A stretch of DNA of 64,000 bases. It comes from Pseudomonas fortuita. GTDB taxonomy: Bacteria; Pseudomonadota; Gammaproteobacteria; Pseudomonadales; Pseudomonadaceae. How positions within the stretch are numbered: the first letter of the stretch is position 1; each line of letters opens with the position of its first letter. The stretch lies in contig NZ_CP114035.2 in the NCBI RefSeq assembly GCF_026898135.2, positions 4,257,501 through 4,321,500 on the forward strand, given 5' to 3'. Of this stretch, positions 26,574-34,883 are shown piece by piece. A program made the position numbers and the translations under genes. Under the pieces are notes generated by a model. It searched no databases, was not told where the DNA came from, and saw nothing but the letters and a program-made list of their open reading frames with translations.

Positions 26574-29504
26574 ATGCCCAGTCATCCACAAAAGAACGTC
26601 TCCCCTGCCCTTGAGCAGATGATCCAGCGCGCCAGCCTGCCCGGCCCCACGCTCAGCGAAACCCAGGCACATGCCTTGTTGCAGATGCACTACGGCGTTG
26701 CCGGTGGGTTGTCGGCACTGGGCAGCCAGCAGGACCTGAACTTCCGGGTCGATACGGCCCAAGGGCAGTTCGTCCTCAAGGCCTGCCATGGCAGCTACGC
26801 AAAGCTGGAGCTGGAGGCGCAGCATGCCGCCCTCGCCTATTTGCGTGAGCACGGCCTGTCGGTGCCTGCCGTACGTGCGGCGCACAGCGGCGAAAACTTG
26901 CTGGCCGTGGAGATTGGTGGCCAACCACTGCGCGTACGCCTGCTCGACTACATCGAAGGTCAACCGTTGACGCGCCTCAAGCACATGCCGGCGCAGCTGA
27001 TGGCCGAAATGGGCAGGCTGTGTGCGCGGCTCGACAGCACCCTGGCCGACTTCGACCACCCCGGCCTTGCGCGCACCCTGCAATGGGACCCGCAACACGC
27101 CCAGGCGTTGATCCAGCACCTGCTGCCCGTACTGGACAACAGCGAGCAACGCGCCCGCATCGAACACGCCACCGGCGTCGCCGCCCAACACCTCGCCCCG
27201 CTTGCCGAGCAACTGCCAAGCCAGGCCGTGCATCTGGACATCACCGACGACAACACCGTGTGGGCCCTTGACGGCGAGCGCCAGTGGCAGTTGCAAGGGG
27301 TGATCGACTTCGGCGACCTGCTGCGCACCTGGCGCATCGCCGACCTGTCAGTGACCTGTGCAGCACTGCTGCACCACGCCGAAGGCGACCCGCTGCGGGT
27401 CCTGCCGGCGGTCAGCGCCTACCAGGCGCTCAACCCGCTGACCGACGCCGAGCTGCGTGCCCTGTGGCCTCTGGTACTAAACCGCGCGGCAGTGTTGGTG
27501 CTGAGCAGCGCGCAGCAACTGGCCGTGGACCCGGGTAACCAGTACACCCGCGACAACGTGGCCCATGAGTGGGAAATTTTCGACACCGCTACCGCCGTGC
27601 CTTTCGCACTCATGCAAGCGGCCATCCTGCAGGCTGCCGGCGTGCAACCCGCCACGCCAGACCTGAACGGCTGCACGCCCCTGCTGCCCGAACTGGCGGG
27701 GCAATCTGTGACGCGCATCGACCTCGGTGTGCTCAGCAAGCATTGTGAAGCGGGCAACTGGGAGCAACCCGGCTTCGACCAACGCCTGCTAACCCTGCAC
27801 CCTGCCCCGGCCTGCAGCCTGCACGGGCAGTATCGCCTGTCGCAAACCCATATCGACCGCCCCGAGGAGCCAGCCACCTGCGCCCTTGGCGTAGAGCTGC
27901 ATGTAGCCAACGGTAGCGCGGTGCAAGCGCCGGCAGCGGGCACCTGGCATCGCCATGGGGATGGCCGTGGCTGCCTGCGCACCGCGCACTGGGCCTTGTG
28001 GCTGCAGGGTCTGGAAAATGCCCCGGCAAATGGCCTGGCCGTTGAACAAGGCCAGTCGCTGGGCATCAGCTGCGGTTTCCTCACCGTGCAGCTGTGCCTG
28101 GACAACTGCATTCAGCCGCCATTGTTCGCCACCCCGTCCCAGGCTGCCGCCTGGCTGGCGCTGTGCCCGTCACCAGCCGCACTGCTGGGCTTCGATTGCG
28201 ATGCCGATCCGCTGCCTGATCCGCAGGCCCTGCTGGCACGCCGCGATGCCAGCTTCGCCCGTTCGCAGAAGCACTACTACGCGCAGCCACCCCACATCGA
28301 ACGCGGCTGGCGCAACTACCTCATCGACATGCAGGGTCGCTCTTACCTCGACATGCTGAACAACGTCGCGGTACTGGGCCATGGCCACCCCCGCATGGTC
28401 GCCGAGTCGGCACGACAGTGGTCACTGCTGAACACCAACTCGCGGTTTCACTACGCAGCCATCACCGAGTTCTCCGAACGGCTGCTGGACTTGGCCCCCG
28501 AAGGTTTCGACCGGGTGTTCATGGTCAACAGCGGTACCGAAGCCAACGACCTGGCAATCCGCCTGGCCTGGGCCTACAGCGGCGGGCGTGACCTGCTCAG
28601 TGTGCTGGAGGCCTACCACGGCTGGTCGGTTGCCACCGATGCCATCTCCACGTCGATCGCCGACAACCCGCAAGCCCTGGAAACCCGCCCGGACTGGGTA
28701 CACCCGGTCGAAGCGCCGAACACCTTCCGCGGCCGCTTCCGCGGGCCCGACAGCGCCGCCGACTACCTGCAGGACGTCGACGCCAAACTGGCTGAGCTTG
28801 ATGCCCGTAACCGCCAGCTGGCGGGTATCATCTGCGAGCCGGTGTACGGCAATGCCGGGGGCATCTCGTTACCGGCCGGCTACTTGCGCGATGCCTACGC
28901 CAAGGTCCGCGCCCGTGGCGGGGTGTGCATCGCCGACGAAGTACAGGTGGGTTATGGTCGCCTGGGCGAATACTTCTGGGGTTTCGAGGAACAGGGTGTG
29001 GTGCCCGACATCATCACCATGGCCAAGGGCATGGGCAACGGCCAGCCACTGGGCGTGGTCATCACCCGCCGTGAAATCGCCGAGGCGCTGGAAGCCGAGG
29101 GCTACTTCTTCTCCTCGGCCGGTGGCAGCCCCGTCAGCTGCCGCATTGGCATGGCGGTGCTGGATGTGATGCAGGAAGAAGGCCTGTGGGACAACGCCCG
29201 CGACACCGGCCGCTACTTCAAGGCCCGCCTGCAGGCGCTGGTCGACAAGCACCCGCTGGCTGGCGCGGCACATGGCTCGGGCTTCTACCTGGGGCTGGAG
29301 CTGGTGCGCGATCGCACAACCCTGGAGCCGGCCACCGCAGAAACCATGACGCTGTGCAATCGCCTGCGTGACCTGGGCATCTTCATGCAGCCGACCGGCG
29401 ACTACCTGAACATCCTCAAGATCAAGCCACCAATGTGCACCACCCGGGCGAGCGTGGACTACTTTGTCGACAGCATTGACCGGGTGCTGGGCGAAGGGCT
29501 GTAG
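26574..29504 (+). CDS. Three-domain fusion: APH-type kinase, degenerate M23 domain, class III aminotransferase-fold phospho-lyase
   Basis: 976 residues. Residues 30-330 form a choline/aminoglycoside kinase fold with catalytic HLDITDDN (His220, Asp222, Asn227) and DFGD (Asp245). Residues 425-515 resemble a M23 peptidase/lipoyl-like domain (LGVELHVANGSAVQAPAAG) but the metal-binding His-x-x-x-Asp is lost (ALGVE). Residues 570-976 are a class III PLP enzyme: YLDMLNNVAVLGHGHPRM, MVNSGTEANDLA, IADEVQVG (Asp788) and AKGMGNG (Schiff-base Lys818). The closest remembered relatives are AGXT2L-type ammonia-phospholyases, acting on phosphoethanolamine or phosphohydroxylysine, and the AGPHD1/HYKK hydroxylysine kinase. 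A kinase feeding a phospho-lyase in one chain is plausible; the amino-alcohol substrate is unknown. Confidence 0.85.
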   Translation: MPSHPQKNVSPALEQMIQRASLPGPTLSETQAHALLQMHYGVAGGLSALGSQQDLNFRVDTAQGQFVLKACHGSYAKLELEAQHAALAYLREHGLSVPAVRAAHSGENLLAVEIGGQPLRVRLLDYIEGQPLTRLKHMPAQLMAEMGRLCARLDSTLADFDHPGLARTLQWDPQHAQALIQHLLPVLDNSEQRARIEHATGVAAQHLAPLAEQLPSQAVHLDITDDNTVWALDGERQWQLQGVIDFGDLLRTWRIADLSVTCAALLHHAEGDPLRVLPAVSAYQALNPLTDAELRALWPLVLNRAAVLVLSSAQQLAVDPGNQYTRDNVAHEWEIFDTATAVPFALMQAAILQAAGVQPATPDLNGCTPLLPELAGQSVTRIDLGVLSKHCEAGNWEQPGFDQRLLTLHPAPACSLHGQYRLSQTHIDRPEEPATCALGVELHVANGSAVQAPAAGTWHRHGDGRGCLRTAHWALWLQGLENAPANGLAVEQGQSLGISCGFLTVQLCLDNCIQPPLFATPSQAAAWLALCPSPAALLGFDCDADPLPDPQALLARRDASFARSQKHYYAQPPHIERGWRNYLIDMQGRSYLDMLNNVAVLGHGHPRMVAESARQWSLLNTNSRFHYAAITEFSERLLDLAPEGFDRVFMVNSGTEANDLAIRLAWAYSGGRDLLSVLEAYHGWSVATDAISTSIADNPQALETRPDWVHPVEAPNTFRGRFRGPDSAADYLQDVDAKLAELDARNRQLAGIICEPVYGNAGGISLPAGYLRDAYAKVRARGGVCIADEVQVGYGRLGEYFWGFEEQGVVPDIITMAKGMGNGQPLGVVITRREIAEALEAEGYFFSSAGGSPVSCRIGMAVLDVMQEEGLWDNARDTGRYFKARLQALVDKHPLAGAAHGSGFYLGLELVRDRTTLEPATAETMTLCNRLRDLGIFMQPTGDYLNILKIKPPMCTTRASVDYFVDSIDRVLGEGL

Positions 29505-29866
29505 AGATCTGGGTGAGGCTGGAGCGTTGGCCCTTGGAAGTTCGTCGCCTGTGAGATCGAGCGCCGCCCGCGCGGCGCATCGCGAGCTGTGCTCGCTCCT
29601 ACATTAGTTTCTGGCCAGTAACGCTTGTGACAAGCGCGCGCGACCGCCTTGCTCGTACGACGCAATACTGAGTCATACACCAAAGCGTTCGCGCGCAAGT
29701 GCCCCAGGTATTATTGGCCCGAAACAAACGTAGGAGCGAGCGCAGCTCGCGATGCGCCGCGCGGGCGGCGCTCGATCTCACAAACACCGAATACTTCAAG
29801 CCCTACCCTTGGCAATTCCATCCATTACTATTCGCTCACAGCGCCCCAACATCAGGTTCACCGACC
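29505..29866. repeat. Intergenic region holding a head-to-head REP pair (BIME-like)
   Basis: 362 bases without a gene. A 52-base element at 29551-29602 and its reverse complement at 29730-29781 agree at 51 of 52 positions (core GCGGGCGGCGCTCGATCTCA). The homology continues inward with reduced identity: stretches around 29603-29660 and 29670-29729 share ATT/ACTGGCC-GAAAC and the run of CGCG dinucleotides. The short ORFs seen here on both strands are translations of this repeat and are not genes. No promoter stands out apart from the region before the ATG at 29867. Confidence 0.85.
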
Positions 29867-30772
29867 ATGGCCTTCTCCAGCGACTCCCTGGCAACTTTCC
29901 TCGCGGTGCTGGATGCCGGCTCGTTCTCCGCCGCAGCGCGCAAGCTGGGCCGTGTGCCTTCGGCCGTGAGCATGGCAATCGCCCAACTGGAAGCCGAGCT
30001 GGACCTGCCGCTGTTCGACCGGGCCACACGCAAAGCCTTGCCCACCAGCGCCGCCCTGGCGCTGGAGCCCCAGGCCAGGCAGGTGATCTGCCAGCTCAAC
30101 CTGCTGGATGCCCAAGCCCTGCAATTGCACCAAGGCCTGGAAAAGCGCCTGACCATCGCCATGGCGCCCGAGCTGCAGACCGGCCGCTGGAGCCAGCCAC
30201 TGGAGACCCTCGCCCAAGCGTTTCCCAGCCTGGAAATCGAGGTACGTTCGGCCACCCAGACCGAAGCCATTCGCCTTTTGCATGACGGCAGTGTGCAACT
30301 GGCACTGGTGTTCGAGCGGCCCGGCATCGACGAACGTGAGTCGTTCCTCGAAGCCGGTAGCCAACTGCTGGTGGCCGTCGCTTCACCACGCCATCCAGCC
30401 GGGCAGAATAGCGGCACGCCATTGCCTGAGGAGGCCTTTGCCGAACAACGGCAGATCATCGTGGCCTCAGGCAAGGCCACCGGCTCGGACCCACGCATGG
30501 TGCTGTCGCGGCGCATCTGGCTGACCGACAGCTACCTGGCCACGCTGGACCTGGTGCAGTCCGGGCTGGGCTGGGCCTACCTGCCGCAGCCGTTGGTTGA
30601 ACCGCTGATTGCTTCGGGTGCACTGGCAGAAGTGAGGTTCGACAACATGGCCAGCCGCCTGCGCTTATGGGTGGACATCATCTGGATCAAGTCACGGCCG
30701 CTGGGCCTCGGTGCCAGGCGTTACCTGGAGGTCACGCGCCAGCTCTTCGAGAAGGAGCCACCCAGAGCCTGA
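29867..30772 (+). CDS. LysR-family transcriptional regulator
   Basis: 301 residues from MAFSSDSLATFLAVLDAGSF. HTH residues 1-60 (DAGSFSAAARKLGRVPSAVS, LEAELDLPLFDR) then the periplasmic-binding-like effector domain to residue 295. Start at 29867 was chosen because upstream codons translate the REP element. It lies 3' of the fusion gene on the same strand, separated by the REP pair, so it may or may not regulate that gene. Effector unknown. Confidence 0.88.
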   Translation: MAFSSDSLATFLAVLDAGSFSAAARKLGRVPSAVSMAIAQLEAELDLPLFDRATRKALPTSAALALEPQARQVICQLNLLDAQALQLHQGLEKRLTIAMAPELQTGRWSQPLETLAQAFPSLEIEVRSATQTEAIRLLHDGSVQLALVFERPGIDERESFLEAGSQLLVAVASPRHPAGQNSGTPLPEEAFAEQRQIIVASGKATGSDPRMVLSRRIWLTDSYLATLDLVQSGLGWAYLPQPLVEPLIASGALAEVRFDNMASRLRLWVDIIWIKSRPLGLGARRYLEVTRQLFEKEPPRA

Positions 30773-30774
30773 CG

Positions 30775-30833
30775 CCCCTTGCGGACGTAACTGCCCGCGA
30801 TCAACGGCACAGCCAGTATGCTGCCGCAAGGGG
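30775..30833. repeat. Inverted repeat between convergent lysR and kdpE
   Basis: CCCCTTGCGG (30775-30784) and CCGCAAGGGG (30824-30833) form a perfect 10-bp pair around a 39-base loop, sitting exactly between the two converging stop codons (30772 and 30837). It may act as a boundary or 3' stabiliser; no T-run on either strand. Confidence 0.4.
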
Positions 30834-30836
30834 GAG

Positions 30837-31532
30837 TTAGATGGGCGGCGCCACCAACCTGTACCCCACCCCTGCCTCGGTGATGATAAACCGTGGCGCC
30901 GTGGGGTCATCGCCCAGCTTCTGCCGCAGATGCCCGACCACGATCCGAAGGTAGTGGGTATTCTCCACATGGGTAGGCCCCCAGACATCCTTGAGCAGTT
31001 GCTGCTGGGTAATCACCCGCCCTGGGTGCCCGGCCAATAGCGCCAGCAAGGCATACTCCTTGCGCGTCAACGCCACCTCCACACCGTCGAGGGTTACCCG
31101 GCGAAAGGCAAAATCCACGGTCAACGGCCCAAAGCTGGCTGCCACTTCCGAGCCCCCGGCCTGTGGCACCTGGCGTAGCAAGGCCCGCACCCGCGCCAAA
31201 AATTCCTGGATGCCAAACGGCTTGGTCACGTAATCGTTGGCCCCGCCGTCCAGCGCATCCACCTTCTGCACCTCACTGGCGCGCACCGACAGCACCATCA
31301 CCGGCACCGCGCTCCATTCGCGCAGCTCTCGCAGCACCTGCTGGCCGTCCATGTCCGGCAGGCCCAGGTCGAGCACCACCAGGTCCGGCTTGCCCAGAGC
31401 AGCCTGGGCCAGCCCTTCCTGGCCGGTAGCAGCTTCGAGCACCTTGTAGCCCTGCGAGGCCAGGCTGATGCGCAGGAACTTGCGGATCTGCGGTTCATCG
31501 TCGATGACCAACAGCGTGGCGGACTGGCTCAT
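30837..31532 (-). CDS. kdpE: Two-component response regulator KdpE
   Basis: 231 residues, OmpR family. Receiver domain with the phosphoacceptor aspartate in LVVLDLGLPDMDG (about residue 52), acidic pair in VIDDEP and the conserved Lys in YVTKPFG; C-terminal winged helix (LTRKEYALLALLAGHPGRVI, VGHLRQKLGDDPT). Activates kdpFABC at low potassium. Its start overlaps the kdpD stop by four bases, so the pair is translationally coupled. Confidence 0.97.
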   Translation of the reverse strand: MSQSATLLVIDDEPQIRKFLRISLASQGYKVLEAATGQEGLAQAALGKPDLVVLDLGLPDMDGQQVLRELREWSAVPVMVLSVRASEVQKVDALDGGANDYVTKPFGIQEFLARVRALLRQVPQAGGSEVAASFGPLTVDFAFRRVTLDGVEVALTRKEYALLALLAGHPGRVITQQQLLKDVWGPTHVENTHYLRIVVGHLRQKLGDDPTAPRFIITEAGVGYRLVAPPI

Positions 31533-34183
31533 GGGGTTTCGCTTTCAGCTTCAGGTTGAGGGGGTAGCGGCAAGCATAAAGTGATGCCGGTGCCCTGGCC
31601 ATCGATGCCTTCGCCCACCAGAATCTGCCCGCCATGGGCGCCGATCATGCCCTGGCAGATTGCCAGGCCCAGGCCTGTGCCCTGCCCGCCGCGGTCACCA
31701 CGGGCAGCGGTATAGAACATGTCGAAGATCTTCTCGCGGTCGGCGACCGGAATGCCAGGGCCCTGGTCGCTGACGGTAAAGCGCAACTGGTCTTCATGCA
31801 CGGCCACTTGCAGCTCAAGCCGACCATTGCCCGGGGAGAAGCGTGCGGCGTTTTCCAGCACGTTGACCAGCGCCTGTTCGATCAGCGCCGCATGCACGAA
31901 CAGCAAGGGCAGCTCGGCCGGCACGTCGGTGTGCACCCGCAGCGGCGCCAGCACAACGCGCAAGCGGTTGAGCGCACTGCCAACGATGTCGGCCGGGGCT
32001 ACCCAGTCGCGTGCAAGCTTGAGGCCACCATGGCCCAGGCGGGTCATGTCCAGCAGGTTCTGGATATAGCGGTCGAGGCGTTCGGCCTCGTTGCGTGTGC
32101 CCTCCAACAGCTCGCGGCGGTCTTCAGGCGGGATCGCTTCGCCCAACGCCAGCAGGCTGTCGATACTGCCGCGCATGGCGGTCAACGGCGTGCGCAGGTC
32201 GTGGGAGACAGACGCCAGCAAGGCGCTGCGCAGCTGCTCGGTTTCGCCATGCAGGCGCGCAGCCTCCAACTGCTCGGCCAGGCGGGCGCGGGCCAGGGCC
32301 TGAGCCAGTGGCTGGCTAAGGGCCGTCAGCAGGCGCCGGCGTGGGTCGTTGAGCGGCTGCCCGTTGCGCGGGCGCACCCCCAGCAGTGCCAAAGGCTGTT
32401 CGTCCACCGCCAGCGGCCACCACCACCAGCGGCCATTGGGCAAGGTGTCGCTGCCATGGCCAGCGGCCTGGCCGTGCTGCCAGGCCCAATCGGCGGCAGC
32501 CCGTTCGGTGTCGCTGAAGGCGTGGGCTTCGCCGCTGGCCACCTGCAGCTGGCCTTCGGGGTTGCGCTCCAGCAGGCACACCTGCATGTCCTGCCAGCCG
32601 TCCAGGTGCTGGCCCGCAGCGCTGAACACGGCCTGGCGGTCGGTGGCCACGGTCAGTCGGCGCGACAGGTCGAGCAGCTGGCTGGTCTGCGCCTGGGTTT
32701 CGCGTAGCGCCTGCAACTGCCGGCGCTGGCGTGCAGCCAGATTGCCGGTAAGCGCGGCCATCAGCAGGAAGAACACCAGGGTCAGCACGTCTTCTTCGCG
32801 CTGGATGCTGAACGAGAAATTGGGTGGAATGAACAAAAAATCGTATGTCAGGAACGATAGCGCGGCGCACGCCAGCGCAGGCCCCAGGCTGCTGCGCACC
32901 GCCACCAGCAACACCGCAGCCAGAAACACCAGCGAGATGTTGGGCAGCGCCAACACACTCGACACCGCCCAGGCCAGCCCCGCCGCCATGACCGTGGCCA
33001 GCAGCGCCAGCAGGTAGTGGCGCCACACCCACACCCGCCGCACCGCCGACCGCGGTGCTTGCGGCTGCACGTCGCGGTCCAGCACGTTGATTTCCAGCCC
33101 ATGGCTTTCGCGCAGCAGCCGCGCAGCCACACCGGCACCGAACAGGCGACGACGCAGGCGGTCACGGGACTGCCCCACCAGCACCAGGCTGGCCCGCCGT
33201 TCGGCGGCATGCTGGATCAACGTGCGCGCCACTTCGCCAGCCCTTAGCAGCACCACCTCGCCGCCCAGGCGCTCGGCCAGCTGCTGCGCGGCCTGCAAGC
33301 GGTGACGCGCGGTTTCGTCGCGCAAGCGGCCGTTGTCCACATGCACCAGGCTCCAGGGCAGGTGACGGCGTTGCGCCACGCGGCTGGCATGGCGCACCAG
33401 GCGTTCGGCCTGGTCGTCGCCGTCCACGCCTACCAGAAGCCGCCCGCGCAAGGCCGGGGCCTCTTGGCCACGCTGGCGATAGCCGTCGGCGAGGTCGGCA
33501 TCGACCTGTGCGGCGGCAGTTTGCATGGCCAGTTCGCGCAAGGCGGTGAGGTTGGTTTGCGAGAAGTACGCATCGATGGCCGCCCGCGCTTGCTCGGGCA
33601 CGTAAACCTTGCCTTCACGCAGGCGTTCGAGCAGTTCGCGGGGTGGCAGGTCGATCAGCACCAGTTCGAAGGCTTCCTGCAGCACCCAGTCCGGCAGGGT
33701 TTCACGCACCTGTACGCCAGTGATGTCACGCACCTTGTCGTTGAGGCTTTCCAGATGCTGGACGTTGACCGTGGTGTACACGTCGATGCCAGCGGCCAGC
33801 AGTTCCTGTACGTCCTGCCAGCGCTTGGCGTGGCGGCTGCCGGGGGCATTGGTGTGGGCCAGTTCGTCCACCAGGGCCAGTTTTGGCGCGGCCTTGAGCA
33901 GGCCGTCGAGGTCCATTTCTTCAAGGGTGACGTCGCGGTACTGGCTGCGCAGCAGAGGTTGCTGCTGGAGACCTGCAAGCAGCGCTTCGGTTTCCGCGCG
34001 GCCGTGGGTTTCGACAACGCCTGCCAGTACCTGCACGCCCTGGCGTTGCTGGGCGTGGGCGGCCTGGAGCATGGCGAAGGTCTTGCCCACGCCGGGCGCG
34101 GCGCCAAGAAACACCTTCAGCCGGCCCCGGCCGGTGCGCGGGAGGTTAGCCAACAGCGCATCTGCGCGGGCGGAATCACTCAT
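31529..34183 (-). CDS. kdpD: Sensor histidine kinase KdpD
   Basis: 884 residues. N-terminal KdpD domain with Walker A GAAPGVGKT (residues 27-35), a universal-stress-protein domain, four-span DUF4118 membrane region near 400-500 ([20 protein letters not shown]...), a GAF-like stretch, then dimerisation helix with SHDLRTPLTAMRG and HATPase motifs (DQGPGIP, GTGLGLAIC). Senses potassium limitation and phosphorylates KdpE. Length matches E. coli KdpD (894). Transcribed after kdpC with a 132-base gap containing a REP pair, so kdpDE may have its own promoter. Confidence 0.97.
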   Translation of the reverse strand: MSDSARADALLANLPRTGRGRLKVFLGAAPGVGKTFAMLQAAHAQQRQGVQVLAGVVETHGRAETEALLAGLQQQPLLRSQYRDVTLEEMDLDGLLKAAPKLALVDELAHTNAPGSRHAKRWQDVQELLAAGIDVYTTVNVQHLESLNDKVRDITGVQVRETLPDWVLQEAFELVLIDLPPRELLERLREGKVYVPEQARAAIDAYFSQTNLTALRELAMQTAAAQVDADLADGYRQRGQEAPALRGRLLVGVDGDDQAERLVRHASRVAQRRHLPWSLVHVDNGRLRDETARHRLQAAQQLAERLGGEVVLLRAGEVARTLIQHAAERRASLVLVGQSRDRLRRRLFGAGVAARLLRESHGLEINVLDRDVQPQAPRSAVRRVWVWRHYLLALLATVMAAGLAWAVSSVLALPNISLVFLAAVLLVAVRSSLGPALACAALSFLTYDFLFIPPNFSFSIQREEDVLTLVFFLLMAALTGNLAARQRRQLQALRETQAQTSQLLDLSRRLTVATDRQAVFSAAGQHLDGWQDMQVCLLERNPEGQLQVASGEAHAFSDTERAAADWAWQHGQAAGHGSDTLPNGRWWWWPLAVDEQPLALLGVRPRNGQPLNDPRRRLLTALSQPLAQALARARLAEQLEAARLHGETEQLRSALLASVSHDLRTPLTAMRGSIDSLLALGEAIPPEDRRELLEGTRNEAERLDRYIQNLLDMTRLGHGGLKLARDWVAPADIVGSALNRLRVVLAPLRVHTDVPAELPLLFVHAALIEQALVNVLENAARFSPGNGRLELQVAVHEDQLRFTVSDQGPGIPVADREKIFDMFYTAARGDRGGQGTGLGLAICQGMIGAHGGQILVGEGIDGQGTGITLCLPLPPQPEAESETP

Positions 34184-34220
34184 GTTTCATCCTTTGCTAT
34201 TTCAGGGGCAAGCACCGTAC

Positions 34221-34294
34221 CTGTGGGAGCGGGTTCACCCGCGAATGCGTTGCTGGCAGCACCATCGCATTCGCGGGTGAACCCGCTCCCACAG
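34221..34294. repeat. REP-type 29-bp perfect inverted repeat between kdpC and kdpD
   Basis: CTGTGGGAGCGGGTTCACCC plus GCGAATGCG at 34221-34249 is repeated exactly in reverse at 34266-34294, with a 16-base loop. A typical pseudomonad BIME (GGGAGCGGGTTCACCCGCG core). On a transcript it would form a very stable stem between the kdpFABC and kdpDE messages, probably tuning their relative levels. Confidence 0.9.
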
Positions 34295-34315
34295 GGTCCC
34301 TGCTACCGCTTCAAT

Positions 34316-34873
34316 TCATTTGGTAATTGCGAGCTTTTCCAAGGCCTGGTTCAACGCCAGCACATTGACCACCGGTGGGCCGATCATTGGGTGGAGGGTG
34401 GCCTCTTCCTGCAAGGCTTGCAAGCGTTCCACCGGCAGTTGACGCGCCGCCGCCACCCGTGGGATCTGATAGGCCACGGCCTCCGGTGGCAGGTGCGGGT
34501 CGAGGCCGCTGCCCGAGGTGGTCAACAACGCCTGCGGCACCGGCCCCTGCTGCGCCTGGTACAGGCTAGCCGCCTCCCCTTTGACCCGCTCGGCCAGCGC
34601 CGGGTTGCTAGGCGAAAGGTTGCTGGCACTGCTGGCCACCGTGGCAAAAGCGCCTGCCGAAGGCCGCGCATGGAACCAGCCATCCCCCTTGAAATCCTGC
34701 GCGATCAACGCCGAACCGCGCACCTGGCCCTGGTCATCCCGCACCAGGCTGCCATTGGCCTGTTCCGGAAAAACAACCTGGGCGATGCCGGTTACTGCCA
34801 GCGGATACAGTGCGCCGGTCACCAGCGTCATCAACAGGGCCAGGCTTAAAGCCGGGCGTACATAAGCATTCAT
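34316..34873 (-). CDS. kdpC: Potassium-transporting ATPase subunit C
   Basis: 185 residues with one N-terminal membrane span ([20 protein letters not shown]) and a periplasmic domain with family motifs [40 protein letters not shown] and [10 protein letters not shown] near the end. It supports assembly and ATP affinity of the Kdp P-type ATPase. Downstream of kdpB by 10 bases in the kdp order F-A-B-C. Confidence 0.96.
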   Translation of the reverse strand: MNAYVRPALSLALLMTLVTGALYPLAVTGIAQVVFPEQANGSLVRDDQGQVRGSALIAQDFKGDGWFHARPSAGAFATVASSASNLSPSNPALAERVKGEAASLYQAQQGPVPQALLTTSGSGLDPHLPPEAVAYQIPRVAAARQLPVERLQALQEEATLHPMIGPPVVNVLALNQALEKLAITK

Positions 34874-34883
34874 GGCGGCCTCC

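Noticed and set aside
29459..29969. Short ORFs on both strands sharing the string WPETNVGAS
   Set aside because: They are translations of the inverted REP pair rather than genes.
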